A DNA stretch of 39,869 nucleotides from a virus, in IMG/VR virus record IMGVR_UViG_3300030102_006169, positions 1 to 39,869 of that record; one strand, written 5' to 3'. Shown here piece after piece: positions 14,988 to 22,739 of the stretch. The first letter of the stretch is position 1; the number at the start of each line of letters is the position of its first letter. A program made the translations under genes and the position numbers. The notes beneath the pieces were generated by a model that was not told the origin of the DNA, did no database searches, and worked only from the letters and a program-made list of their open reading frames with translations.

Positions 14988-16490
14988 ATGGCTACAAAAA
15001 GAAAATCAATCATCGAAGAGGCTTTGTTAGAAGCAAAGTCTTTAGAGGATGCCTTAAAAGCCAATACGAAAGAAATGCTTGCTTCACATATGAAACAAGA
15101 AATTGAGAACATCGTTGAGTCATCATTAAATGAAGATGAAGAAGAATTAGAAATCGATGTGGAAGGGTCCGATGAAGAAATGGAAGAAATGCCAGCAGAA
15201 GCTGGAGATGACTCAGAAGAGTCAGAATTAATGGATTTAGATGTCGATCTTGACGCTTTGGCGGGAGACGGTGGTGAAGAAGTTGAATTAGATGTTGCTG
15301 AATTACCTGCAGAATTAGATATGGGTGATGAGGAAGAATTAGATTTAACTGGTGCATCAGACGAAGAAGTAATCGCAGTATTTAAGAAAATGAGCGATGA
15401 AGACGAAGTTGAAGTTGTTAAAGACGCTGACGGAATCCACTTAACAGATAACGAAACCGGTGCAGAATACTACATCAAAGAAGGTGACGAACATTATGAA
15501 GAATCTTATGACAAAATGGACGAAGAGTCTGATTGTATGAAAGAGGAAGCAGGATGTGGCAAGAAATATGAAGGTCACGATCCTATGGACGAAGAAGAAG
15601 TAATGTACGAAATCGAACTTGATGAAGAACAACCTTATGGTGGTAACAAAGGAGACGAATCTAAAAGTCGTAGAGATTACATGGAAGAAGGTAAATATGG
15701 CGGCAATAAAGGAGACGAATCTAGAAGTCACAGAGACTATATGGAAGAAGGTGATGACATGAAAGAAGGTCATTATGGTGGTAACAAAGGCGATGAGTCT
15801 AGAAGTCACAGAGACTATATGGAAGAAGGTGATGACATGTATGAAGGAAAATATGGCGGTAATAAAGGCGATGAGTCTAGAAGTCATAGAGACTACATGG
15901 AAGAAGATGAAGAAATAGTAGATTTAGATGTTAAAGAAGGTGATGACGCAATCGAAGAAGACAAACTTAAAAGACACCAATCAACTGGTTACCAAAGATA
16001 TAGTGGTGCCAAAGCTGGGTCAGATCAAGCAAGTCCTTACGGTGGTGTATCAGAATCTAGAAAAAGAAGAACACCTAAAAATGTACAAAAAGTATCGGAA
16101 TCAAAAATTATGAAGGAATACAAAGAGTTAAAATCCAAAAACGAAGAGTATAAAGGAGCACTTAAAGTATTCAAGAATAAATTAAACGAAGTTGCTTTAT
16201 TCAACACAAATTTAGCATACGTAAATAGATTATTCACTGAACATTCTACAACCAAATCAGAAAAGATGGAAATCTTAAAAAGATTTGATAATGCAGAAAG
16301 TATCAAAGAATCAAAATCTATCTACAAGTCAGTAAAAAGTGAATTAGATTCTAAGTCACCAATTACAGAATCTGTAGAGAATAAAGTTAATAAAACTGTT
16401 AAGTCTTCTAAATCGGATTTGAATGAATCTACTGCTTATGTAGATCCACAAATAACTGCGATTAAAGATTTGATGAGAAAATTATCATAA
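14988..16490 (+). CDS. Prohead scaffold/core protein (T4 gp22-like)
   Basis: 500 residues, extremely acidic, located between protease and capsid as gp22 is in T4. The N-terminus (KRKSIIEEALLEAKSLEDAL) is an amphipathic helix with IEE and LLEA sites, comparable to the N-terminal region of gp22. Residues about 40-215 are Asp/Glu-rich. Residues about 217-306 hold four tandem copies of a YGGNKGDES...RDYMEE repeat. After a Lys-rich hinge, the C-terminal 130 residues are helical (LKSKNEEYKGALKVFKNKL) and end ITAIKDLMRKLS. Scaffold proteins guide shell assembly and are then degraded by the protease. Identity comes from position, composition and the ends rather than from close similarity. At 500 aa it is much longer than T4 gp22 (269 aa). 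Confidence 0.75.
   Translation: MATKRKSIIEEALLEAKSLEDALKANTKEMLASHMKQEIENIVESSLNEDEEELEIDVEGSDEEMEEMPAEAGDDSEESELMDLDVDLDALAGDGGEEVELDVAELPAELDMGDEEELDLTGASDEEVIAVFKKMSDEDEVEVVKDADGIHLTDNETGAEYYIKEGDEHYEESYDKMDEESDCMKEEAGCGKKYEGHDPMDEEEVMYEIELDEEQPYGGNKGDESKSRRDYMEEGKYGGNKGDESRSHRDYMEEGDDMKEGHYGGNKGDESRSHRDYMEEGDDMYEGKYGGNKGDESRSHRDYMEEDEEIVDLDVKEGDDAIEEDKLKRHQSTGYQRYSGAKAGSDQASPYGGVSESRKRRTPKNVQKVSESKIMKEYKELKSKNEEYKGALKVFKNKLNEVALFNTNLAYVNRLFTEHSTTKSEKMEILKRFDNAESIKESKSIYKSVKSELDSKSPITESVENKVNKTVKSSKSDLNESTAYVDPQITAIKDLMRKLS
15636..15906 (+). repeat. Four-copy in-frame tandem repeat within the scaffold gene
   Basis: Copies start at 15636, 15696, 15774 and 15852. The first unit is 60 bases, the next two are 78 bases and the fourth is partial. 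Each encodes YGGNKGDES, K/R, S, R/H, RDYMEE. Copies 2-4 are nearly identical in protein and very similar in DNA, suggesting recent duplication. The antisense frame is open only because of this repeat. Confidence 0.9.
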
Positions 16491-16526
16491 AATAATAAAA
16501 TAACAAAAAAATAAAAAACTCAAAAA

Positions 16527-18266
16527 ATGGGACATTTATTAAATTCAGGTGAAGTTGGAAATATCGGACTTGAACACTTGAAGCAAATTAGATCTAAAAC
16601 CATCGGAAAATGGGATTCTTTAGGATTCTTAGAAGGTTTAAAAGGTCACGTAAAAGAGAACATCGCTCAGTTATACGAAAACCAAGCTTCAGCTTTATTG
16701 ACAGAAGCAACAGATGCTCAATCGTCTGGTTCTTTCGAAACTGTAGTTTTCCCTATCGTAAGAAGGGTATTCTCAAAATTATTGGCTAACGATATCGTAT
16801 CGGTACAGGCGATGAACATGCCAATTGGAAAATTATTCTACTTTGTACCAAAAACAACTGGAAGAAATCACAATCCTTTAAATGGTAATGCTGAAAACGG
16901 TTCTTTACCAGAATGTGTATTTAGTTCTTGTAGTGGAAATGCCGTTTCAGAATTCTTACAAAAATCATTATATGATGTATTCTATAATGACGGTATGTTT
17001 GATGCATCTAAAGGTACTGCTACAATACAAACTACTGAAGCTTATGGTGTTATTGTAAGTGCTAACGGTGAAACTGTTGAAACTGCATTTAGTGCACAAC
17101 CATTAGCGTCTGACGGTTCATTAAGAAATGTAACTATGTGTGTATCAGGATTTACATCTGATGGAGCTGGAAGATTAACTGGACCTGACGGAAACGAAAT
17201 GGATACAGAATCTTTCTTATCTTCATTAAGAGTTGTTGCTGATTTAGACATCAAAGATAAAGACGGTAAAACAATTATCGAAGCAGGTGCATCAGTTCCG
17301 TTTAACGTAACTGCACAGAAATATGGAAAAGGTATCGTTAATTACGATGATATCTGTGATCCACAAGGATGTTTAATGTTAACTGCAGATTTAACACACC
17401 CAGCTTGTGTTTCATGTGCTACTGAAACTTTTGATGGTTACATCGGAGCGGATAGTGCAACATCTGTATCATTCTCTGCATCTTGGATGCAATATGCGAC
17501 TTTAGAATTCGCAACTGAAATGGGAGAAGTTTCTTTCGAACTTGATGAAGTAGTTGTTTCGGTAACTGAAAGAAAATTAAGAGCAACTTGGTCTCCAGAA
17601 CTAGCACAAGATGTTAGTGCATTCCATAACATTGATGCTGAAGCTGAATTAACGGCTTTATTATCTGAGCAAGTAGCAGCTGAAATCGACAGGGAAATCC
17701 TTAGAGATTTAAGATCTGGTGCAGCTTGGACATTAAGATGGGATTATAACGGATGGAAGAGAACGGCATCTGGTGGATTTAACGCTTACACTCAAAAAGA
17801 GTGGAATCAGACGTTAATCACTAGAATTAACCAATTATCTGCACAAATCCATAAATCAACTCTAAGAGGTGGTGCTAACTTTATCGTAGTTTCTTCTGAA
17901 GCTTCAGCGATATTTGATGATTTAGAATACTTCCACGTATCTAACGCAGCACCTGAGCAAGATCAGTACAATATGGGTATTGAGAAGATTGGTTCATTAG
18001 GAGGAAGATACACTGTATATAGAGATCCTTACGCACCAGCTAACTCAATCATTGTTGGACACAAAGGAAAGTCATTATTGGACACTGGGTACATTTATGC
18101 ACCTTACGTACCATTACAATTGACTCCTACGTTACAAAACCCATTCAACTTTGCACCAACTAAGGGTATCATGACTAGATACGCTAAGAAAATGGTTAAT
18201 AACCGTTTCTATGGTACATTGACAATTGATGGAGTTGTAACATTTGATGTTAACTTATTAAGATAA
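16527..18266 (+). CDS. Major capsid protein (T4 gp23-like)
   Basis: An HK97-fold shell protein, 579 aa (T4 gp23 is 521). The family-typical core includes FPIVRRVFSKLLANDIVSVQ, MNMPIGKLFYF, RKLRATWSPELAQDVSAFHN, IDAEAELTALLSEQVAAEID, GANFIVVSS, LGGRYTVYRDPYAP and TGYIYAPYVPLQLTPT. The predicted maturation site is LLTE|AT, with cleavage after E60, matching the LTE|A cut of T4 gp23. The region from about 110 to 340, expanded relative to T4, is beta-rich and contains several Cys (PECVFSSCSGN, DICDPQGC, HPACVSCATE), perhaps a decorated insertion domain. The 36-base gap after the scaffold gene has no late element, so the two are probably co-transcribed. A terminator follows. Confidence 0.95.
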   Translation: MGHLLNSGEVGNIGLEHLKQIRSKTIGKWDSLGFLEGLKGHVKENIAQLYENQASALLTEATDAQSSGSFETVVFPIVRRVFSKLLANDIVSVQAMNMPIGKLFYFVPKTTGRNHNPLNGNAENGSLPECVFSSCSGNAVSEFLQKSLYDVFYNDGMFDASKGTATIQTTEAYGVIVSANGETVETAFSAQPLASDGSLRNVTMCVSGFTSDGAGRLTGPDGNEMDTESFLSSLRVVADLDIKDKDGKTIIEAGASVPFNVTAQKYGKGIVNYDDICDPQGCLMLTADLTHPACVSCATETFDGYIGADSATSVSFSASWMQYATLEFATEMGEVSFELDEVVVSVTERKLRATWSPELAQDVSAFHNIDAEAELTALLSEQVAAEIDREILRDLRSGAAWTLRWDYNGWKRTASGGFNAYTQKEWNQTLITRINQLSAQIHKSTLRGGANFIVVSSEASAIFDDLEYFHVSNAAPEQDQYNMGIEKIGSLGGRYTVYRDPYAPANSIIVGHKGKSLLDTGYIYAPYVPLQLTPTLQNPFNFAPTKGIMTRYAKKMVNNRFYGTLTIDGVVTFDVNLLR

Positions 18267-18290
18267 TCTTAATAATACAACTTAATACTA

Positions 18291-18326
18291 AAAAGGGTGG
18301 AATTTATTTTCTACCCTTTTTTTTTG
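18291..18326 (+). terminator. Rho-independent terminator after the capsid gene
   Basis: AAAAGGGTGG pairs with CTACCCTTTT (10 bp including one G-U) around a 10-base AT loop, followed by further T residues. It ends the scaffold/capsid unit. Confidence 0.85.
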
Positions 18327-18334
18327 TTTTATAA

Positions 18335-18345
18335 GATATTTATTA
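18335..18345 (+). promoter_or_regulatory. Candidate phage late promoter element
   Basis: GATATTTATTA lies directly after the capsid terminator and ends 16 bases before the ATG at 18361. It is one of the four exact plus- and minus-strand GATATTTATTA copies. Confidence 0.55.
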
Positions 18346-18360
18346 TTATATTAGCATACT

Positions 18361-19251
18361 ATGATTATTAAGAAAAAACACGTATTATTAGAATCACTTT
18401 TAATTGACACTATTGATGAGTTTACACCACAAGAAAAAAAATTATTAACTGTTCTTCATCAAAAATTTGGTATGGGATCTGGTAAGATTGAAAAATCATG
18501 GAATTTTGATAAGTGGAGTGCTGCAGCATTCTTAATAGAATTTTTTGAGACACCATATGATATTGCACATGATTTAGCGTCTACCTATTTTTGGAATGGT
18601 GAAAAATTGTTTAAGGAGTTCGAAACTCTTAGGAAAAAAAATAATAGAAGTGATTTATTTATGAATCACGCATTTAGAGATATACTAGAAGACTACATTG
18701 AATCAAAGAAAACCGAAGATAATAATTTTTATCTAACAAAACCCGTAGAATATAACGTTAAAACTCAAAATGAAAATGAGGTACTTCCCGGCATTATATA
18801 TCAAAGTTTTCCACCAAGAAGTTATAAAGAATTGGAGGAGTCTAGAAAAGAAGCAAATGAAGTAAAATTATCCGTAAGACCTATGGTTTGGTCTACCTAT
18901 AACGGTGTTATGTTATATATCCAACCTACCCAAGAAGATATTATAGAACCAAAGGATATAGAGACTACTAATTGGGATACGATGCGTAATATGGGTATAA
19001 CTGCATCAATACGATTAGATTACTATAAAGATGAAGATGAAAAATCTCAAAATTATCTTCAAGGTAAATGTGAATATAAATTCGGACATGAGTATAAAGA
19101 TGAGGGTATAATATGGAGTGAAGACATAAAATTACCTGAAGTTTTATCAAGAGAAAGTATTATTGAATTTATAGATATGTTACTAGAAAAATTACGTTCT
19201 ACACTTAATGGAATGACGTTTATTTACGGTAAAGGTGTAAAAGAGAATTAA
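18361..19251 (+). CDS. Protein of unknown function downstream of capsid, 296 aa
   Basis: It opens MIIKKKHVLLESLLIDTIDE, a Lys-rich start followed by LLES and IDE sites that resembles the leaders of the 1-9 kb proteins. Residues about 20-130 are helical (TPQEKKLLTVLHQKFGMGSG, WSAAAFLIEFFETPYDIAHD). The second half is beta-rich and acidic (YNGVMLYIQPTQ, MGITASIRLDYYKDE). No enzyme motif is visible. In T4 the vertex protein gp24 follows gp23, but this is not capsid-like. It may be a head-associated or internal protein. It has its own terminator-separated unit and converges with the tail block. Confidence 0.5.
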   Translation: MIIKKKHVLLESLLIDTIDEFTPQEKKLLTVLHQKFGMGSGKIEKSWNFDKWSAAAFLIEFFETPYDIAHDLASTYFWNGEKLFKEFETLRKKNNRSDLFMNHAFRDILEDYIESKKTEDNNFYLTKPVEYNVKTQNENEVLPGIIYQSFPPRSYKELEESRKEANEVKLSVRPMVWSTYNGVMLYIQPTQEDIIEPKDIETTNWDTMRNMGITASIRLDYYKDEDEKSQNYLQGKCEYKFGHEYKDEGIIWSEDIKLPEVLSRESIIEFIDMLLEKLRSTLNGMTFIYGKGVKEN

Positions 19252-19266
19252 AATGACTTAAATCCT

Positions 19267-19292
19267 GTCTTATATGTATATACATATAAGAC
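19267..19292. repeat. 26-bp perfect palindrome between convergent operons
   Basis: The half-site GTCTTATATGTAT is followed immediately by its exact reverse complement. It lies in the 70-base gap between convergent genes ending at 19251 (+) and 19322 (-). It could form a 10-bp hairpin with a TATATA loop in transcripts from either strand, as a bidirectional terminator would, but lacks a strong T-tract on either side. A protein-binding site is the alternative. Confidence 0.7.
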
Positions 19293-19321
19293 TGTTAAAA
19301 ATCCCCTAAAATCGACTAAAA

Positions 19322-20797
19322 TCAGTGTAATTTGTCTACTTGATTGACAATATTAAAGTTCATTACGTTAGTATACTGTTTAACTTCTTGATTTGACGTT
19401 AATTTAATGTCGATATAATATTCATTAGGTATCATCCAAGAAGTATCCAATAAGAAATAATTAGATAGATATGCCATATTAACATCCCTCCAATCAATTA
19501 CATTTACTTGTGTGTTTCCTTCGGTAACCCACACCCTATATTCTAAATTATCAATAGTTTTACTTTCGTCAACTGTAAAAGGTAATCTCGCAGATACTAA
19601 AATTTTTCTTACATCACCTCTTTTGATTCTTTCATCTCTTTTAACACCACTTAATGACATTGCATAATCTACAGGAAGAGAATCGTTATTGCCTATTTGA
19701 TAGTATTCACTTTCTGGTTTAATTTCAAATGATAATTCAACATTTTCAATATTTATACCATCTACTATTAAATCACTCCATTCATCGAAGTATAATATAC
19801 CACTTTCAACAGTATTTGGTACGAATACTTCTGCGTAATAAATTCCAGTTGATACCTGTACTGTTTCTGTAATAGAAGAAAATATAGTACCCTCATTATC
19901 ATATATGGTAACACTAGGATTAGTATCTAAATTTTTAGGTTCTCCACCTACATTACTATAAAGGTATATTTTATTATTTTTATTTTTATAGAAATTTTTT
20001 CTATCATCCTTAATTGGGTTATTATAATCAGTATCTAAAAATGGTTGGTAGTATGTCTGTGTATGTCTACTAAAAAAACCTACATATTGTGCAGGAACTA
20101 TAATAGTTTCTTCTAATGGTGGGACAAAGGCAATTCCGTAACCATAATTAGTTGTTCCACCAGTAATTAAACTATTAACTTCTTCAGTCATATCCATTTC
20201 AATATTTTCATTACCTTTATCAAAATGTTGTGTTGTAACTGTAATTCCTGTTACTGAAGGTGTTACTGTTGTATGACCTGTCAAACCTTCACAAGTTGAT
20301 CCACTATCCCCATTAAAATCACAATAAGTTTCTGCGGAATAGACTCCCTCACTAGACCAAGGATTCAATGTATCTGCCAAAAACCAATTACTAGCACTTT
20401 GTACAAATGTAATGTCATTGTCGTCCTCTAATTTCATATATCTTTGGTAATCATAACCTGTACCTTCATCCCAATCTTGATTAACTCTAAATAACATTAA
20501 TTCAAAAGAAGATGTTCGTTGTTTATCATCTAATGCTTTTTGTGCTTGAAGATTACTATCAAAAAAAGAACTGTTACACATTCTTAGAGTATGAGTAACT
20601 TTAGATAAATCCCCTAATTCTCCATTATTATATCTATTTTGTAAATCTTCAACATCAAAGTATAATAAATGTCTAGTAAAATCAGTTTCTCCAGTTTTTC
20701 CACCATAAAATAATTCTACTATAGGATTTCTACCCGTATTAACGTCACTATTTTTAATTATAGTGTTGTTTTTATCTATGTAAGTTCTTATTACCAT
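19322..20797 (-). CDS. Probable tail/baseplate beta-rich protein with DNRLRE-like N-terminus
   Basis: 491 residues, beta-rich with no enzyme motif. Residues about 38-120 (RHLLYFDVEDL, THTLRMCNSS, FELMLFRVNQDWDEGTGYDY) resemble DNRLRE-type beta-sandwich domains, in which a strand ending in V is followed by W-x-E-G. Later segments (NPSVTIYDNEGTIFSSITET, VSTGIYYAEVFVPNTVESGI) look like an Ig-like beta domain with a Y-A-E-V strand. It is the first gene of the minus-strand block in genome coordinates but the last transcribed before the convergent junction. It has a late element and follows the gp5-like gene. It may be a baseplate or fibre component; this is inference. Confidence 0.5.
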   Translation of the reverse strand: MVIRTYIDKNNTIIKNSDVNTGRNPIVELFYGGKTGETDFTRHLLYFDVEDLQNRYNNGELGDLSKVTHTLRMCNSSFFDSNLQAQKALDDKQRTSSFELMLFRVNQDWDEGTGYDYQRYMKLEDDNDITFVQSASNWFLADTLNPWSSEGVYSAETYCDFNGDSGSTCEGLTGHTTVTPSVTGITVTTQHFDKGNENIEMDMTEEVNSLITGGTTNYGYGIAFVPPLEETIIVPAQYVGFFSRHTQTYYQPFLDTDYNNPIKDDRKNFYKNKNNKIYLYSNVGGEPKNLDTNPSVTIYDNEGTIFSSITETVQVSTGIYYAEVFVPNTVESGILYFDEWSDLIVDGINIENVELSFEIKPESEYYQIGNNDSLPVDYAMSLSGVKRDERIKRGDVRKILVSARLPFTVDESKTIDNLEYRVWVTEGNTQVNVIDWRDVNMAYLSNYFLLDTSWMIPNEYYIDIKLTSNQEVKQYTNVMNFNIVNQVDKLH

Positions 20798-20807
20798 TTC
20801 TTTTTAT

Positions 20808-20818
20808 TAATAAATATC
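20808..20818 (-). promoter_or_regulatory. Candidate phage late promoter element, minus strand
   Basis: Read on the minus strand, GATATTTATTA ends 11 bases before the ATG at 20797, and its outermost base lies next to the stop codon of the upstream gene. If it acts as a -10 element, the mRNA leader would be only a few bases long. Confidence 0.5.
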
Positions 20819-22141
20819 TTAATTACTGTTAATGTTTTTATTTAATATCCTATCTAAGTTAAAATTTAGAACATTTATTTTATTTGGTAATTCTGTTGCC
20901 GGCATTCCATGGTAATTATGAATGTGTCCTGCAACATATGATTTAACTAATTCTAAAAATTCTACTAATATATCTCCATATACTAAAGGGTGTGCGTCAT
21001 TATTTATTTTATTTTGTTCTTCAGTAGAAATTAGTTCTTCAGGATTTGTTAAATTAAAAGTATGAGGACCATCGTGACTAATTAAATTAATTTTATTACC
21101 TACCACATTAATTACACTACCACCCTTACCTTTATTAACTTCTGATTTTACAACTTTTATTGTTTTTTTAACCTCTTTTTTATTACCTTTAAAAAATGCA
21201 ACACCAGTTTTTACTGCTAAATCACCACCAAATTCTTTTAATATTTCATCTGAGTTAGATTTTAACTTCCATTTACCACTAATAAAAGGTTTAACTGCAG
21301 TGGTTGCCGCAATAATTGCTTCATCTCTAGTAGTAAATCCTGGATTTAAAAAATCTTGTTCAAAAACAGTAGACTTGTTTTTTATTTTACTAACATTTAT
21401 TCTAACTACATTTTTAGTACTTTGACTATACTCATTAGGTGTTAAATTACCTGCTAAAACTTCATTATCAACATTTAATGTGTCTATTTGAACATCAATT
21501 AGTGTTTCTGCTTTATCATAGACATAACTACTAATAACTTTATCTTTTAATGTTCTTACTAATTCATTACCACCATACTTTACTTGAATGTAACCTAAAT
21601 CTTTATCGTTGAATTGATTTTTTTCTTCAGTATCTTTATATTTACCTGCTCTTAACCATATCTGCCCTTCTTTTAATATTACATCAGTATTACCTCTACT
21701 TTGTAATGCGATATCTTCATCATTCGGATAAACACCAGTTGTATTACTTAAGGTTATATCAGGAATTTTAAATTTACCACCAGTCATTACTGATCTAGCA
21801 TCTATAATAGGATCAAAATTCAATTTATTAGATTGGGATATTAAAGGACCCATCCAAAACCTTTGACTTGAAAATTCAGTATATTTAATACCTTTCTTAT
21901 GTTCATACTGAAATACTAAAACTAATTCACCTAATTTAGGCATTACATTTAAAAAACGAGGAGTTAAAGGAACACAGTACGGTAAAGAATTAACTGTAAC
22001 ATCACCTTTATCAATACCCTCAATTCGAACTTTAATTCTACCAGTTTTTTTAGGATCATAAACATCTACAACTTCACCTACCCTAATAAATGGTATTGTT
22101 TCTCTGTTTAACTTTTGATATGTAGCATTTGCACTTGACAT
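20819..22141 (-). CDS. Baseplate hub/spike protein with gp5-type OB fold
   Basis: Residues about 16-105 form an OB-fold as in the N-terminus of T4 gp5 and related spike proteins: IRVGEVVDVYDPKKTGRIKV, a second strand with YCVPLTP, then PKLGELVLVFQYE and QRFWMGPLIS. The middle is beta-rich. The C-terminus (VAGHIHNYHGMPATE) carries an H-x-H-x-Y-H-G motif like that in phage and VgrG-type spike proteins, where His residues may bind metal near the tip. There is no lysozyme domain, unlike T4 gp5. Its start overlaps the preceding stop by one base (TAATG). It sits in a cluster of baseplate-like genes. Confidence 0.75.
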   Translation of the reverse strand: MSSANATYQKLNRETIPFIRVGEVVDVYDPKKTGRIKVRIEGIDKGDVTVNSLPYCVPLTPRFLNVMPKLGELVLVFQYEHKKGIKYTEFSSQRFWMGPLISQSNKLNFDPIIDARSVMTGGKFKIPDITLSNTTGVYPNDEDIALQSRGNTDVILKEGQIWLRAGKYKDTEEKNQFNDKDLGYIQVKYGGNELVRTLKDKVISSYVYDKAETLIDVQIDTLNVDNEVLAGNLTPNEYSQSTKNVVRINVSKIKNKSTVFEQDFLNPGFTTRDEAIIAATTAVKPFISGKWKLKSNSDEILKEFGGDLAVKTGVAFFKGNKKEVKKTIKVVKSEVNKGKGGSVINVVGNKINLISHDGPHTFNLTNPEELISTEEQNKINNDAHPLVYGDILVEFLELVKSYVAGHIHNYHGMPATELPNKINVLNFNLDRILNKNINSN

Positions 22142-22338
22142 TAATAAATCCCTTTTCCTCTTTTTTCTAATATGTTACTACCCAAAAAGTATTCTTTCTC
22201 TAATTCATCTATTTTATCTAATAATTTAGATATTTGTGTTTTCAATGACGAATGATACTCTTTAATACTTTCTAATTCATGTTTAATAGAAGCATTAGAC
22301 ATATTATTCCACTTTATTATTTCTTTTTCTTTTTCCAT
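22141..22338 (-). CDS. Small coiled-coil protein, 65 aa
   Basis: A short Lys/Glu/Leu-rich protein with a heptad-like helix (SIKHELESIKEYHSS, ISKLLDKIDELEKEYF) and a basic tail. It is tightly embedded: its start follows the upstream stop directly (TAAATG), and its stop overlaps the gp5-like start by one base. This translational coupling supports a real gene. It might be a trimeric accessory or chaperone of the spike protein, but that is speculation. Confidence 0.6.
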   Translation of the reverse strand: MEKEKEIIKWNNMSNASIKHELESIKEYHSSLKTQISKLLDKIDELEKEYFLGSNILEKRGKGIY

Positions 22339-22737
22339 TTATCTAATTATACCTGCACCTTTTGCTTGACCAATTACTGGTTGATCATTAATTCCAAACC
22401 CAATGGGTGTTGGTCCTGCCGGAGAAATACTATATACGGTTACTTTAATTTGTCCTTCAGGTATTACTACTTCTATTTTAGCATCTGTTAATAGAGCATC
22501 AACTATTGCCTCTATTCTTATCATTTCCATTGCTAAATCTTCTTCCGAAGGTACTTGAGGTAAACCAGCGTCTCCTTTTTGTGAAGCAATTCTAGACCAT
22601 ATTTTTTGTGCACTTAAACCAGGTCTTAATGGCATACCCAATGAAATCTGTAATTTAGTTATTGGTGGTAATGGCGTTGGTGGTGACATTAAACCTTTTA
22701 AAAACTTAGCTATTGTATTTAATGATGTTATACTCAT
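22339..22737 (-). CDS. Pro/Ile-rich baseplate-cluster protein, 132 aa
   Basis: The N-terminus is helical, then Pro-rich (SPPTPLPPITKLQIS, GMPLRPGLSAQ). The middle is an acidic helix (SEEDLAMEMIRIEAIVDAL). The C-terminus is beta-rich and glycine-containing (IEVVIPEGQIKVTVYSI, GPTPIGFGIND). There is no membrane or catalytic motif. It sits 2 bases downstream of the large 563-residue gene and directly upstream of the 65-residue coiled-coil gene. Context suggests a baseplate component; I do not recognise the family. Confidence 0.5.
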   Translation of the reverse strand: MSITSLNTIAKFLKGLMSPPTPLPPITKLQISLGMPLRPGLSAQKIWSRIASQKGDAGLPQVPSEEDLAMEMIRIEAIVDALLTDAKIEVVIPEGQIKVTVYSISPAGPTPIGFGINDQPVIGQAKGAGIIR

Positions 22738-22739
22738 AA

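Noticed and set aside
15441-15887. Long open frame on the minus strand across the scaffold repeat (148 codons)
   Set aside because: It mirrors the acidic repeat on the plus strand, giving a low-complexity Phe/Thr/Ile product, and has no leader or context. It is a shadow of the scaffold gene.
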